Counted from the stretch's first letter, positions 1 through 7,136 are shown. The stretch: DNA of 17,323 nucleotides from CAZHRC01 sp964533865 (GCA_964533865.1 CAZHRC010000029.1:1-17323), one strand, 5' to 3'. The notes: a model not told the origin generated them from the sequence alone. Translations and numbers: made by a program.

Positions 1-98
1 GACAATGCAATCCTACAGCTCCACCACGAGGCAAATTAGGCTGATGATTTGACATCGAGTCGTGTGAGGTCATCAATCGTCGAACCGCGACTGAGACC

Positions 99-149
99 CA
101 TCGCCTTTGGCTCAACCCTCGCCAATTACTCCCTACTTCTCCACTCAAC
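99..149. repeat. 51-bp direct repeat, copy 1
   Basis: Matches 384-434 in the same orientation with 6 differences in 51 positions (about 88% identity by hand alignment). The shared core includes TTTGGCTCAACCC and ACTCCCTACTTCTCC. The pair brackets the hairpin array and the stem module, so the whole of 99-434 may be one repeat element or two partial copies of a longer one. Confidence 0.75.
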
Positions 150-222
150 ACTACCTTCCAAGTAGCAAATCTCTTGACCTTGATCCTAACGCCCTTCATT
201 TTCTTGACCTTCATCTCTTGAC

Positions 223-308
223 CTTCACGTGCCGAAGGCACACTTCACTTGCCCGCAGGGTAAACTTCACGTGCGAAGCACACTTCACGTGGCGCAGCCA
301 CACTTCAC
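223..308. repeat. Tandem array of small hairpins separated by ACTTCAC
   Basis: Read on plus, a constant 7-mer ACTTCAC (first copy CCTTCAC) occurs at 222-228, 242-248, 264-270, 282-288 and 302-308. The four intervals between copies are each a different inverted repeat: GTGCC-GAA-GGCAC (229-241), TTGCCC-GCA-GGGTAA (249-263, one mismatch), GTGC-GAA-GCAC (271-281) and GTGGC-GCA-GCCAC (289-301). On minus the linker reads GTGAAGT and the loops TTC or TGC. Stem sequence varies but pairing is kept. From memory, similar GTGAAGT-linked palindromes occur as dispersed repeats in clostridial genomes; I know of no assigned function. Confidence 0.85.
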
Positions 309-319
309 TGCCCTCTCCC

Positions 320-372
320 CTCCCTCAGTCTCGGCAAAGAGCGCCGAGCCAGCTCCCTCGGAGATGGAGCCT
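320..372 (-). repeat. Repeat module with variable stem between conserved flanks
   Basis: On minus this reads AGGCTCC (372-366), GAGGGAGCTGG (359-349), a 6-bp stem CTCGGC/GCCGAG (348-343 with 335-330) around a 7-nt loop, then ACTGAGGGAG (329-320). This resembles a REP-like element that I recall as frequent in clostridial genomes, in which GAGGGAGCTG and CTGAGGGAG flank a stem that differs from copy to copy. Its position beside the GTGAAGT array suggests one composite element. Family name not known to me. Confidence 0.55.
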
Positions 373-383
373 AAGGTCAAAGG

Positions 384-434
384 CATCGTCTTTGGCTCAA
401 CCCCAGCTAATCACTCCCTACTTCTCCTCTCAAC
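384..434. repeat. 51-bp direct repeat, copy 2
   Basis: Second copy of the 99-149 repeat, same orientation, offset by 285 bp. Similarity weakens quickly after CTCAAC at the right end, so the repeat boundary is near 434. Confidence 0.75.
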
Positions 435-605
435 CTACCATTTCAAATTCAACAGCAACAACAGTCAACGCCTTCCAATCGAAAAAAGGTCCAAATCCTT
501 CTCGCGTAGAAAGAAGAATCTTGACCTTTTGTGTAGCACCTTTCATTGCCCAAATTCACGAGCTTATACCTTCGAGTGGCGCGCATTGCTACGCTTCATT
601 GCCCC

Positions 606-1394
606 TTACCCAAGTCGCCACGCCACCGGTTCCATCTGATCATAAGTGTAGAACGCTTCAAACCCTAGCCCTTTCATAAACGCCTTTGCATCCTCAATAC
701 CATGTCCCAAATGCGCCTTTGCATGGCTATCAGAGCCTATAGTGATAATCTTTCCACCCATATCCTTATACAACTCGAGAAATTCTCGAGAAGGAGTGGA
801 ATCTGGAAGGCGATAGCGCTCCGACGACGTGTTTATCTCGATCCCCTTCCCTTTTTGAATCACCGTTCGATAAATTTCTGCAACGATGTCTTTCACCTTT
901 TCAAAAGGATACGCACCCTTTTTATCGTAGCGCTTAATCATATCTAAGTGGGCGAGAACCGAGAAATCGTCAAAGGATTGGGCACAGTGAAGAATCTCCT
1001 CATAATAAGCTTCATTGTAGGCACGTTGGCTCTTACCTGCTTGATAGGCATTGTTCCAAAACTCCAAATCGTCCACTTGATGGCAACTCATGAGGATAAA
1101 GTCAAAGGGATAGGCATCATAAACCTTTTGATAATCAGAGATCGTGTGGCGCTGGACGCCAAATTCCATACCCATCTTGATGGCGATACGGTCACCGTAA
1201 AGGCTGCGCATTCTAAGGACCTCTTCATAATAACTTTCACAATCGCAGTTTTCCACAGTTTTGACACCATAGTCCATATGCTCAGTAAAACAAATTTCTT
1301 CAAGACCCAACTCAATCCCATCGACAACACAGTTTTCCATAGGATAGGCTGAATCGTCACTAAAACTAGTGTGAGTGTGATAATCGGCGTACAT
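606..1394 (-). CDS. hisJ: Histidinol-phosphatase, PHP family (HisJ/HisK type)
   Basis: A PHP-domain phosphoesterase of the histidinol-phosphatase type, which in histidine synthesis dephosphorylates histidinol phosphate in the cytosol. At the N-terminus it has the metal-binding YHTHTSFSD (His6, His8), followed by CFTEHMD (His39). Further on come GMEFG, SCHQVD, LAHLDMI and the C-terminal GSDSHAKAHLG, all in the order usual for the family. Length 262 aa fits. I chose the ATG at 1394 rather than an upstream start at 1418, because GGAGGAATAAG precedes it at good spacing. It starts one base after the MFS stop codon, so its ribosome binding site lies inside that gene and the two are probably coupled. 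No other his genes are nearby, so a different phosphoester substrate is possible. Confidence 0.85.
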   Translation of the reverse strand: MYADYHTHTSFSDDSAYPMENCVVDGIELGLEEICFTEHMDYGVKTVENCDCESYYEEVLRMRSLYGDRIAIKMGMEFGVQRHTISDYQKVYDAYPFDFILMSCHQVDDLEFWNNAYQAGKSQRAYNEAYYEEILHCAQSFDDFSVLAHLDMIKRYDKKGAYPFEKVKDIVAEIYRTVIQKGKGIEINTSSERYRLPDSTPSREFLELYKDMGGKIITIGSDSHAKAHLGHGIEDAKAFMKGLGFEAFYTYDQMEPVAWRLG

Positions 1395-1395
1395 C

Positions 1396-2571
1396 TTATT
1401 CCTCCGTTGTAATTGCATGTTTGGGTAATCGATTCAGCTTCTCCACCCCAAACGTCATGAGTAGCGCAATGACCAATAGGAAAAGAGGGTAGCTTTTAAT
1501 CGAAATATAAGGAATCAACAGGCCAAAAAACGCTGGCATGACAATAATACCCACATAGGCGCTGGCCATCTGAATCCCCATAACCGCTTGGGAATCATCG
1601 CTGCCAAAGTTTCTCGGAGTATCATGAAGCAAACTAGGATAGATGGGCGCACAACCAAAACCCACCAATACCAAGCCGGCACATAACCAAAAAGTGGACA
1701 AGGGCAAAACCATCAATACAATACCACTGAGGATGATCCCCGTCCCCAATCGGATCATACCTTTGCCGTCGAGTTTGAAAGTGACAAAACCACCGATAAA
1801 CCGTCCCAAGGTGATGCCGAGATAGAATAAAGACGCCCATTTAGCAGCAGTTTGGGGGTCAATTCCTCGATAGTCCACCATATAGCTCGACGCCCAAAGA
1901 CCCGTTGAGTGTTCCAGAGCGCAATAGCAAAAGAACGCTAATAGCCCTGGCAATGCTCCAGGTTTGCGAATCAGCTCACCAAAACCGATGGATCGTTGAG
2001 CCTTATCAACTTTTGCCGTTTCGCCCCTACCATTTTGCCAAAGAGGCAACGAGCTGAACAACACCGCCGTCAACACCACTTGAAGCAATCCTATCCCGCG
2101 ATACCCGGCAGTCCACGGGTAGCCTCCCGTCAAAAATGCACCGATAATGTAAGGGCCCATAGTCGCGCCGATCCCCCAAAAACAGTGGAGCCAGCTCATG
2201 TGTCTAGCCTCATAGTGAAGGGCGACGTAGTTGTTGAGGGCTGCATCCACAGCTCCCGCGCCTAGTCCGTAGGGAATCGCAAATATGCACAACACTAAAA
2301 ATGAAGGCGCAATCGAAAAGCCGCCCAAAGCAAGAGCGGTCATCCCCACGCTCACCGCCGTCACCATCCCCGTACCAAAACGCTTGGTCAAGCGATCGCT
2401 GTTTAAGCTGGAAATCACCGTTCCCCCAGCGATAAACACGGTCACAATCCCCGCATAGGAGACGGGGACGTGAAATTGATGTTGCATCACTGGCCAAGCT
2501 GAGCCCAAAATCGCATCGGGCAATCCTAAACTGATAAACGCAATGTAAATAATGGCTAATAAATTTGACAT
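1396..2571 (-). CDS. MFS transporter (FHS/sugar-type permease)
   Basis: A 391-aa integral membrane protein with about 12 hydrophobic segments, the usual size for the major facilitator superfamily. Visible landmarks are the early GLPDAILGSAWP segment, a charged loop DRLTKRFG between helices 2 and 3 (motif A region), GLGAGAVDAALNNYVA in helix 4 and the SWLHCFWGIGATMGP region of helix 5. These resemble the fucose/FHS-like permeases common in Firmicutes. Substrate cannot be read from sequence. The start is preceded by an AGAGAGG ribosome binding site. It is transcribed away from the AraC gene at 2680 and directly into the HisJ-type phosphatase, so substrate uptake controlled by the AraC protein is a fair inference. 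Confidence 0.85.
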   Translation of the reverse strand: MSNLLAIIYIAFISLGLPDAILGSAWPVMQHQFHVPVSYAGIVTVFIAGGTVISSLNSDRLTKRFGTGMVTAVSVGMTALALGGFSIAPSFLVLCIFAIPYGLGAGAVDAALNNYVALHYEARHMSWLHCFWGIGATMGPYIIGAFLTGGYPWTAGYRGIGLLQVVLTAVLFSSLPLWQNGRGETAKVDKAQRSIGFGELIRKPGALPGLLAFFCYCALEHSTGLWASSYMVDYRGIDPQTAAKWASLFYLGITLGRFIGGFVTFKLDGKGMIRLGTGIILSGIVLMVLPLSTFWLCAGLVLVGFGCAPIYPSLLHDTPRNFGSDDSQAVMGIQMASAYVGIIVMPAFFGLLIPYISIKSYPLFLLVIALLMTFGVEKLNRLPKHAITTEE

Positions 2572-2679
2572 CGTTACCTCTCTTCATCCTTTGATGATAT
2601 AATAATATGGTAATAATCAGCCATTTTCTATGATTAATCCGCCAAAAACTCTAACGATCTTGCCAAGGAGGCTTTCTTC

Positions 2680-3576
2680 ATGACACCTGCTCCCCCTTAT
2701 GTGATCCATCACCTCACCTTAGAGGAAACCGTAAAAGACATCACCCCAGAGTTTCCTTATATGGCCAACCTTTGCGACCTCCATCACTTTCCAGACAGTA
2801 CCTTTCCTTGGCATTGGCACAAAGAAGTGGAGTTTTTCTATATGCGTGAAGGCGAACTCACCTATCATCTCCCATCAGGCATTCACCATTTCAAAACCGG
2901 AGAAGGCGCCTTTCTAAACGCCAATGTTTTGCACATGACCAGCTCGCCAAAAGGCTCTGCCTGCGTCCAAGAAGAGCACCTTTTTTTGCCGGAGTTTGTC
3001 GGCGGCGTAAAAGAGGGGATCATCGCACAGAAATACATCCTCCCCATCATCCAAAACTCAGGATTGGAAATCTTCCGATTGAACCCGGATAACCCCGCCC
3101 ACCAAGAGATGATCACCACCATGAAAAAAGCCTATGACCTTTACAACTCCGCCGGCGAAGGCTATGAATTTGATCTACGCCAACACATGGATCAACTCTG
3201 GCGCGCTCTGTATACGCTCACCAAAGACCACCACCCCCAGCCCACACCAAACAACGTGACCATCAAAGCGATGATGGCCTACATAGCTTTGCATTATCAA
3301 GAAAAAATCACCCTCCAGCTCATCGCTGATTCTGGCTATGTGAGCATTAGAGAGTGTCATCGATGCTTTCATGAGCAACTGGGAACCAGCCCCTTTGCTT
3401 ATGTTATGGACTACCGGCTGCGCAAAGGTTGCGATCTATTGACCGCCACTGATCTGACCATCACCAACATCGCTCTTTCCTGTGGTTTCAACTCCAGCAG
3501 TTACTTTGGAAAAGTCTTTAGAGAAAAGTTTGGATGCTCACCTGTGGCCTTCCGAAAACAATGCCAAACCCGTTAG
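2680..3576 (+). CDS. AraC family transcriptional regulator with cupin sensor domain
   Basis: A 298-aa regulator. The N-terminal half carries a cupin-type ligand-binding domain, seen as PWHWHKEVEFFYM near residues 48-60 and later a GEGAFLNANVLH strand. The C-terminal 100 residues are two helix-turn-helix units of the AraC/XylS type: ITLQLIADSGYVSIRECHRCFHEQLGTSP and ITNIALSCGFNSSSYFGKVFREKFGCSPVAFR segments. The ATG has AAGGAGG at 2665-2671, eight bases upstream. It is divergent from the MFS/phosphatase pair with about 108 bp between the starts, the classic arrangement for a local activator. Inducer unknown, but likely a small polar compound handled by the transporter. I could not assign a clear sigma-70 promoter in the intergenic region. 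Confidence 0.88.
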   Translation: MTPAPPYVIHHLTLEETVKDITPEFPYMANLCDLHHFPDSTFPWHWHKEVEFFYMREGELTYHLPSGIHHFKTGEGAFLNANVLHMTSSPKGSACVQEEHLFLPEFVGGVKEGIIAQKYILPIIQNSGLEIFRLNPDNPAHQEMITTMKKAYDLYNSAGEGYEFDLRQHMDQLWRALYTLTKDHHPQPTPNNVTIKAMMAYIALHYQEKITLQLIADSGYVSIRECHRCFHEQLGTSPFAYVMDYRLRKGCDLLTATDLTITNIALSCGFNSSSYFGKVFREKFGCSPVAFRKQCQTR

Positions 3577-3588
3577 TTTTTCCCATTT

Positions 3589-3619
3589 AAAAACGGCAAC
3601 TGGCGATCGCCAGCTGCCG
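3589..3619 (-). terminator. Intrinsic terminator of the nucleotidyltransferase gene
   Basis: A long near-perfect dyad at 3594-3619 (CGGCA, one A/C mismatch, CTGGC, GATC, GCCAG, TGCCG) is followed on minus by TTTTT (3593-3589). It lies between convergent genes. There is no T-run on plus, so it should stop the minus-strand transcript best. Confidence 0.8.
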
Positions 3620-3629
3620 CGTAAATCTG

Positions 3630-4268
3630 TTATTTGTCCTCTTCCGTTTTCATCATCCAACGATTAGGGCTGACTTCCATCAGTTGATCGGTGGTGTCAA
3701 TGTCGGTGAGTTCCTTTTGGGGGGCTTCATAGTAAAATACGTCATCGCGATGAGCCATCATGACGACTTTACCGCCTTTATCCCCTTTTAGTGCGATAAG
3801 CTCTTCGTAATAAGGTCTTTTGAAAATACAAGGATTTCCCGTGACTCCATGGGCGCCTACGGTTGCCATCCCCTGGTCGGTTTCCCAGTAAGCTCTCGTA
3901 AACGCTTCGCAAGTCTCCAAAGTCAAGCCGGGTTGATCGGCGACGTAGTAGGAGATTTCATCATAGTCTGCTTCTAGCGCTTTGGTACCTAAACGGATGG
4001 AGGCGGCGATGCCTTCGGCGGCTTCAGGGTTATCGATGGCAGTAAAGCCCATAGCTGTCGCATCGGTGAGGATATTATCGTATGAGGAGACGACCACCAC
4101 CTCGACGAGTGCGCCATCCTTTCTTAAATTTTCTGCCAATGTTTCAAGTAGCTCCAATGTATGGCGATACATGAGCTTGCCGTCCACGTCGACAAAAAGT
4201 TTGTTTTCTCCAAAGCGTTTGGAGAGTCCTGATGCCATATAGACGATACCGTGTTTTTTTTGATTCAT
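3630..4268 (-). CDS. MobA/MocA-like nucleotidyltransferase (NTP transferase domain)
   Basis: A 212-aa single-domain nucleotidyltransferase related to molybdenum cofactor cytidylyl- and guanylyltransferases, which attach a nucleotide to molybdopterin. Visible motifs are YMASGLSKRFGENKL (residues 10-24, nucleotide-binding loop with conserved Arg and Lys), VADQPG (109-114), TGNPCIF (143-149), KGDKGGK (161-167) and the late DIDT (189-192). These are the landmarks of the MocA/YgfJ group. I prefer the ATG at 4268 to the one at 4274: AAAGGGG sits seven bases before it but abuts the other. No molybdoenzyme or cofactor gene is near, so the exact substrate stays open. Divergent from the Fur-family gene. 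Confidence 0.75.
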   Translation of the reverse strand: MNQKKHGIVYMASGLSKRFGENKLFVDVDGKLMYRHTLELLETLAENLRKDGALVEVVVVSSYDNILTDATAMGFTAIDNPEAAEGIAASIRLGTKALEADYDEISYYVADQPGLTLETCEAFTRAYWETDQGMATVGAHGVTGNPCIFKRPYYEELIALKGDKGGKVVMMAHRDDVFYYEAPQKELTDIDTTDQLMEVSPNRWMMKTEEDK

Positions 4269-4299
4269 TGTCATTCCCCTTTCTTTATGTGGTCATCCT

Positions 4300-4328
4300 T
4301 TGACAACCTTTTCTGATTCTTATATACT
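4300..4328 (+). promoter_or_regulatory. Sigma-70 promoter of the Fur-family gene
   Basis: TTGACA (4300-4305), 17-bp spacer, TATACT (4323-4328): five of six bases at -10 and all six at -35. Start of transcription expected near 4335, giving a leader of about 30 nt before the ATG at 4366. Confidence 0.85.
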
Positions 4329-4365
4329 CTAATACAATCGAAGGATCCCTTGAGGAGGAAACCCT

Positions 4366-4788
4366 ATGACAAATTTTGCCCGCGATTACGGGAGACTCGG
4401 ACTTAAAATCACTCGCCCTCGAAACTTGGTGTACGATTTATTTCAAGAATCACTCACTCCTTTAACAGCGGAAGACGTCCACCAACGATTGGCGCAAGAG
4501 ATGAGTCTTTCCACCGTTTATCGCATCATCAACACCTTTCTCGACCACGGCCTATTGACTAAAGATAAACCGCTAAACGCCGAACAAGCTCTCTATGAGC
4601 TCAACCGAGACGAAAATAAACACGAGCTGATCTGCGTCAAATGCCATCGCAATCTTCCACTGGAGCTGTGTCCTTTAGATGCCTACGGTCACTTTTTTGA
4701 GGAGCTGCAGACAGATACCAATTACGAGATCCTCCGCCACAAACTCACCCTTTACGGTTACTGCCCAGAATGTAAGGGCAAGCTTTAA
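4366..4788 (+). CDS. Fur family metal-dependent regulator (Fur/Zur/PerR type)
   Basis: A 140-aa regulator with the Fur layout. Residues 1-80 form a winged helix, including the recognition segment LSTVYRIINTFLDHGLL (48-64). The C-terminal dimerisation domain holds HELICVKC (His86, Cys90, Cys93) and CPEC (Cys133, Cys136), the two CXXC pairs of the structural zinc site. Whether it senses iron, zinc or peroxide cannot be decided by eye, because the histidine-rich HHH motif of typical Fur is reduced to NKHE. GAGGAGG precedes the ATG. It is divergent from the nucleotidyltransferase and convergent with the isc operon, whose iron-sulphur role makes an iron or redox link plausible but unproven. Confidence 0.88.
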   Translation: MTNFARDYGRLGLKITRPRNLVYDLFQESLTPLTAEDVHQRLAQEMSLSTVYRIINTFLDHGLLTKDKPLNAEQALYELNRDENKHELICVKCHRNLPLELCPLDAYGHFFEELQTDTNYEILRHKLTLYGYCPECKGKL

Positions 4789-4840
4789 TATCGGCGTACA
4801 ACCTATTTTAATGATACCCGTCTCTACAATTTCTTAAACG

Positions 4841-4885
4841 AAAGGCGATCGTTTTAAAACTGGAGTTTTAAAACGATCGCCTTTT
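4841..4885. terminator. Bidirectional terminator between fur-type gene and iscU
   Basis: A perfect 20-bp stem (4841-4860 with 4865-4884) around the loop TGGA. Plus continues TTTTATTG, minus continues TTTCGTTT, so it can end both converging transcripts; the plus direction has the better T-run. Confidence 0.85.
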
Positions 4886-4896
4886 ATTGTTATCGA

Positions 4897-5343
4897 TTAA
4901 TCTTCATCCTCAACACCATGGTCGTGCTCTCCGATGTCTTCGGCTGGCTCTTCCAAGCCTTCGATGACAATGTTGTGCTTTTGGGCGTAATCCCAAAGGG
5001 CAGCGTGAATCACTTCTTCTGCCAACACAGAACAGTGGACTTTGACCGGTGGTAGACCATCTAGAGCTTCCATAACCGCTTTATTGGTGATTTTCAGTGC
5101 ATGTTCAATCGTTTTGCCTTTGATCATCTCTGTGGAGATACTGGATGTCGCAACGGCGGCGCCACAACCAAAGGTTTTAAACTTAACGTCATTGATGATG
5201 TGGGTTTCATCCTCAATATCCAAGTAAATGCGCATAATATCCCCGCATTTTGCGTTTCCAACGGTACCCACTCCACTAGCGTTGTCTATTTCACCCACGT
5301 TTCTCGGGTTCATAAAGTGGTCCATCACTTTTTCACTATACAT
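4897..5343 (-). CDS. iscU: Iron-sulphur cluster assembly scaffold IscU
   Basis: IscU/NifU-N scaffold protein on which 2Fe-2S clusters are built from sulphur delivered by IscS. The three ligand cysteines are present: Cys33 with Asp35 in NAKCGD, Cys60 in FGCGAA, and Cys104 in the PVKVHCS motif (recognition site for the chaperone HscA in other bacteria). Length 148 aa, with an acidic, histidine-containing tail (EPAEDIGEHDHGVEDED region) beyond the conserved domain. I take the ATG at 5343, preceded by AGGAGG; longer readings upstream lie in iscS. It overlaps the end of iscS by 8 bp, implying coupled translation. No hscA, hscB, iscA or fdx is seen beside it, as usual for the short Firmicute isc cluster. 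Confidence 0.95.
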   Translation of the reverse strand: MYSEKVMDHFMNPRNVGEIDNASGVGTVGNAKCGDIMRIYLDIEDETHIINDVKFKTFGCGAAVATSSISTEMIKGKTIEHALKITNKAVMEALDGLPPVKVHCSVLAEEVIHAALWDYAQKHNIVIEGLEEPAEDIGEHDHGVEDED

Positions 5344-6529
5344 GTTTTGATTCCTCCTGTTTGACGAAATCCTCATAGAGAGGCGATAGGCTGCGAAGTC
5401 TTTCGACGACTTCCTTCAAGCTGTCGACGGTGTAGTCGATGTCTTCCAACGTGGTCTCTTCCGACAAGCTCAAACGAAGGGAGCCGTGGGCGATTTCGTG
5501 TGGTAGGCCAATAGCCAGCAACACGTGAGATGGATCCAGTGAGCCCGAGGTACAGGCGGATCCGCTGGAACCGCAGATGCCTTTAGCATCTAGTAACATA
5601 AGCAAGCCTTCCCCTTCGATAAATCTAAAACAGAAGTGGGCGTTGTTGGCTAAGCGTTTGGTTGGGTGGCCGTTGAGTCTGGAATAAGGGATCTCCGACA
5701 ACACGCGACTGATCAAATGATCTCTGAGCTCGGTTTCTCGAGTATTCCACTCTTTAGCGTTTTTCTCAGCGATTTCCAAGGCTTTTCCGAAGCCTACTAT
5801 GCCGGTGACATTATGGGTGCCACCGCGTTTGGTTCGCTCTTGCCCACCGCCGTGGATCAAGTTTGCGATGCGCACTTTATTGCGGATATACAAAAAACCG
5901 ATGCCTTTTGGCCCGTGGATTTTATGTCCGCTTGCCGATAGCATATCGATGTTTTCGGCATTGACATCGATGGCGACACGTCCGAAAGCTTGAACAGCGT
6001 CGGTGTGAAAGAGTACGCCATGTGCTTTCGCGATCTCACCGATAGCTGCTATCGGTTGGATGGTGCCAATTTCGTTGTTGGCATACATAATGGTGATCAA
6101 AATGGTTTCCGGGCGTATGGCCGCTTCCACCGCTTTGGGGTCCACCATACCCTTGTCGTCCACATCCAAGTAAGTCACTTCAAAACCGTCTTTTTCCAAG
6201 TATTCACAGGTGTGAAGGACGGCGTGGTGTTCAATTTTAGTGGTGATAATATGGTTGCCCTTGGCTTTTAAACCGTAAGCCGCTCCTTTTATCGCCCAGT
6301 TGTCCGATTCGCTTCCGCCACCTGTAAAATAGATTTCGTTAGCTTTTGCGCCAAGGGATGTTGCGATCTGTTCACGAACTTGTTCCACCGCGACCTTTGC
6401 CCGTTGAGCAAAGCTGTACACGCTGGAAGGGTTGCCGTATATTTCTGTAAAATAAGGGGTCATCGCTTCAAATACTTCAGGAAGGACCGCCGTAGTCGCT
6501 GCATTGTCTAAATAAATCATCTTTGTCAT
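5336..6529 (-). CDS. iscS: Cysteine desulfurase IscS (NifS family)
   Basis: PLP-dependent enzyme that takes sulphur from cysteine, giving alanine, and passes it to IscU. It starts MTKMIYLDNAATT, keeps SGHKIHGPKG with the PLP lysine (Lys203), the HTDAVQ segment (175-180) for cofactor binding, and the mobile catalytic cysteine Cys326 in SSGSACTSGSL, the group I loop typical of IscS/NifS. Length 397 aa is normal. The start ATG at 6529 shares ATGA with the stop of iscR, and GGAG lies 8 bases upstream within iscR. Third-codon choice resembles the neighbours. Being cotranscribed with iscR and iscU, it should respond to cluster demand. Confidence 0.96.
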   Translation of the reverse strand: MTKMIYLDNAATTAVLPEVFEAMTPYFTEIYGNPSSVYSFAQRAKVAVEQVREQIATSLGAKANEIYFTGGGSESDNWAIKGAAYGLKAKGNHIITTKIEHHAVLHTCEYLEKDGFEVTYLDVDDKGMVDPKAVEAAIRPETILITIMYANNEIGTIQPIAAIGEIAKAHGVLFHTDAVQAFGRVAIDVNAENIDMLSASGHKIHGPKGIGFLYIRNKVRIANLIHGGGQERTKRGGTHNVTGIVGFGKALEIAEKNAKEWNTRETELRDHLISRVLSEIPYSRLNGHPTKRLANNAHFCFRFIEGEGLLMLLDAKGICGSSGSACTSGSLDPSHVLLAIGLPHEIAHGSLRLSLSEETTLEDIDYTVDSLKEVVERLRSLSPLYEDFVKQEESKHV

Positions 6530-6981
6530 TCTACCATCTCCGTTTTCGTCACTGATGTTGTATTGCACGGTTTTCTATTGGCAATTAAATCTGCAAGGGT
6601 AATCGAGTCCACCACCTGGGTAATCGCCACGTCGAGTTTTTCCCATAGGGGTAGAGTGACGCATTCGCTACTCCGACCACATTGGTTTTTCTCATCTTCC
6701 ATACAAGCGACTGGAGCTAGATCTCCTTCTATCGCTCGCAAGATCATGCCCGCAGTGTACTCCTCACTCGGCCGATTCAATCGGTATCCGCCTTGAGCAC
6801 CACGCACACTTTTAACCAAACCGGCACGGTTTAGTCCGGCGACAATTTGTTCTAAATATTTTAGGGATATATTTTGACGGTCGGCCACTTCTTTGATTTT
6901 GACCAGTGATTCCCCATCGGAATGCTGGGCAAGATCGGCCATCAATCGCAGGGCATATCGACCTTTGGTAGAAATCTTCAC
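6526..6981 (-). CDS. iscR: Rrf2 family regulator IscR
   Basis: A 151-aa Rrf2 protein with a winged helix at residues 1-65 (KISTKGRYALRLM start, SLKYLEQIVAGLNRAGLVKSVRG region) and three cysteines, Cys93, Cys101 and Cys107, spaced as for a 2Fe-2S binding IscR. In characterised IscR the cluster-loaded form represses its own operon when cluster supply is adequate. The start codon is GTG at 6981, preceded by AAGGA nine bases upstream; no ATG in frame gives the complete domain. First gene of iscR-iscS-iscU, downstream of a promoter with a dyad in its spacer. CymR, a related Rrf2 regulator of cysteine metabolism, lacks these cysteines, so IscR is the better name. Confidence 0.92.
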   Translation of the reverse strand: MKISTKGRYALRLMADLAQHSDGESLVKIKEVADRQNISLKYLEQIVAGLNRAGLVKSVRGAQGGYRLNRPSEEYTAGMILRAIEGDLAPVACMEDEKNQCGRSSECVTLPLWEKLDVAITQVVDSITLADLIANRKPCNTTSVTKTEMVE

Positions 6982-7011
6982 GCAATCACATCCTTAATTC
7001 CCGCTACTACC

Positions 7012-7039
7012 ATTATACTAATCCTACTGAATTAGTCAA
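7012..7039 (-). promoter_or_regulatory. isc operon promoter with candidate IscR operator
   Basis: On minus, TTGACT (7039-7034), 16-bp spacer, TATAAT (7017-7012). A dyad, ACTAATTC-AGTA-GGATTAGT (7036-7017), fills the spacer and touches both hexamers; 7 of 8 positions of its arms are symmetric. A repressor bound here would block RNA polymerase. Assignment to IscR is inferred from autoregulation in the family. Confidence 0.82.
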
Positions 7040-7046
7040 GATTAAT

Positions 7047-7123
7047 TAAAAAATAACGCCATCTCAAAGTCACTCGAAGTAATGAAGATGCCTCATCTCT
7101 TAGGGACTCCTGCGAAATGGCGT
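7047..7123 (-). terminator. Terminator downstream of purO
   Basis: On minus the ends pair over 10 bp (7123-7114 with 7065-7056, one G-T pair) and are followed by TTATTTTTT (7055-7047). Inside the loop a further AGTC/GACT pairing and the hairpin AGATG-AGG-CATCT can form, so the structure is longer and more branched than a plain terminator. It lies between the purO stop and the isc promoter. Confidence 0.7.
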
Positions 7124-7136
7124 ACAATACACTGTT

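Larger units (their letters stand above)
1..605. other. Gene-free repeat region
   Basis: I see no supportable gene in this stretch. Two plus-strand open frames (107-679 and 229-639) run through the repeats, have no ribosome binding site and no recognisable protein character, and the longer overlaps the real hisJ-type gene on the other strand. What it does hold: a 51-bp direct repeat (99-149 and 384-434), an array of short hairpins spaced by ACTTCAC (223-308), a module with a GC-rich stem and conserved flanks (320-372), and the 9-mer CTTGACCTT at 173, 203, 217 and near 524. It lies downstream of the minus-strand MFS/hisJ unit, for which I see no intrinsic terminator. Confidence 0.7.

Noticed and set aside
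1..84. Minus-strand open frame entering from the window edge (MTSHDSMSNHQPNLPRGG start region)
   Set aside because: It stays open to the window edge, but there is no ribosome binding site, the stretch is too short, and I do not recognise the peptide. It could be the start of a real gene beyond the edge; not supportable from here.
223..308. CRISPR array
   Set aside because: The constant unit is only 7 bp, spacers are 11-15 bp and each is palindromic, and no cas gene is near.
107..679. Plus-strand open frames of 190 and 136 aa (107-679, 229-639)
   Set aside because: They pass through the repeat array, have no ribosome binding site, low-complexity composition and no family resemblance; the longer overlaps the real phosphatase gene.
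1088..1360. Other overlapping frames inside the phosphatase, isc, pyrC and transporter genes
   Set aside because: They are antisense or out-of-frame shadows of well-recognised genes and show no ribosome binding site or domain.
2572..2679. Sigma-70 promoters and AraC sites in the divergent region
   Set aside because: TATAAT-like runs exist in the AT-rich stretch, but no hexamer pair with correct spacing and no clear direct repeats that I could defend.
3594..3619. GCGATCGC-type iterated palindrome (as in cyanobacteria), also partly at 4845-4851
   Set aside because: Both occurrences are inside terminator stems and there are too few to suggest an iterated genomic motif.
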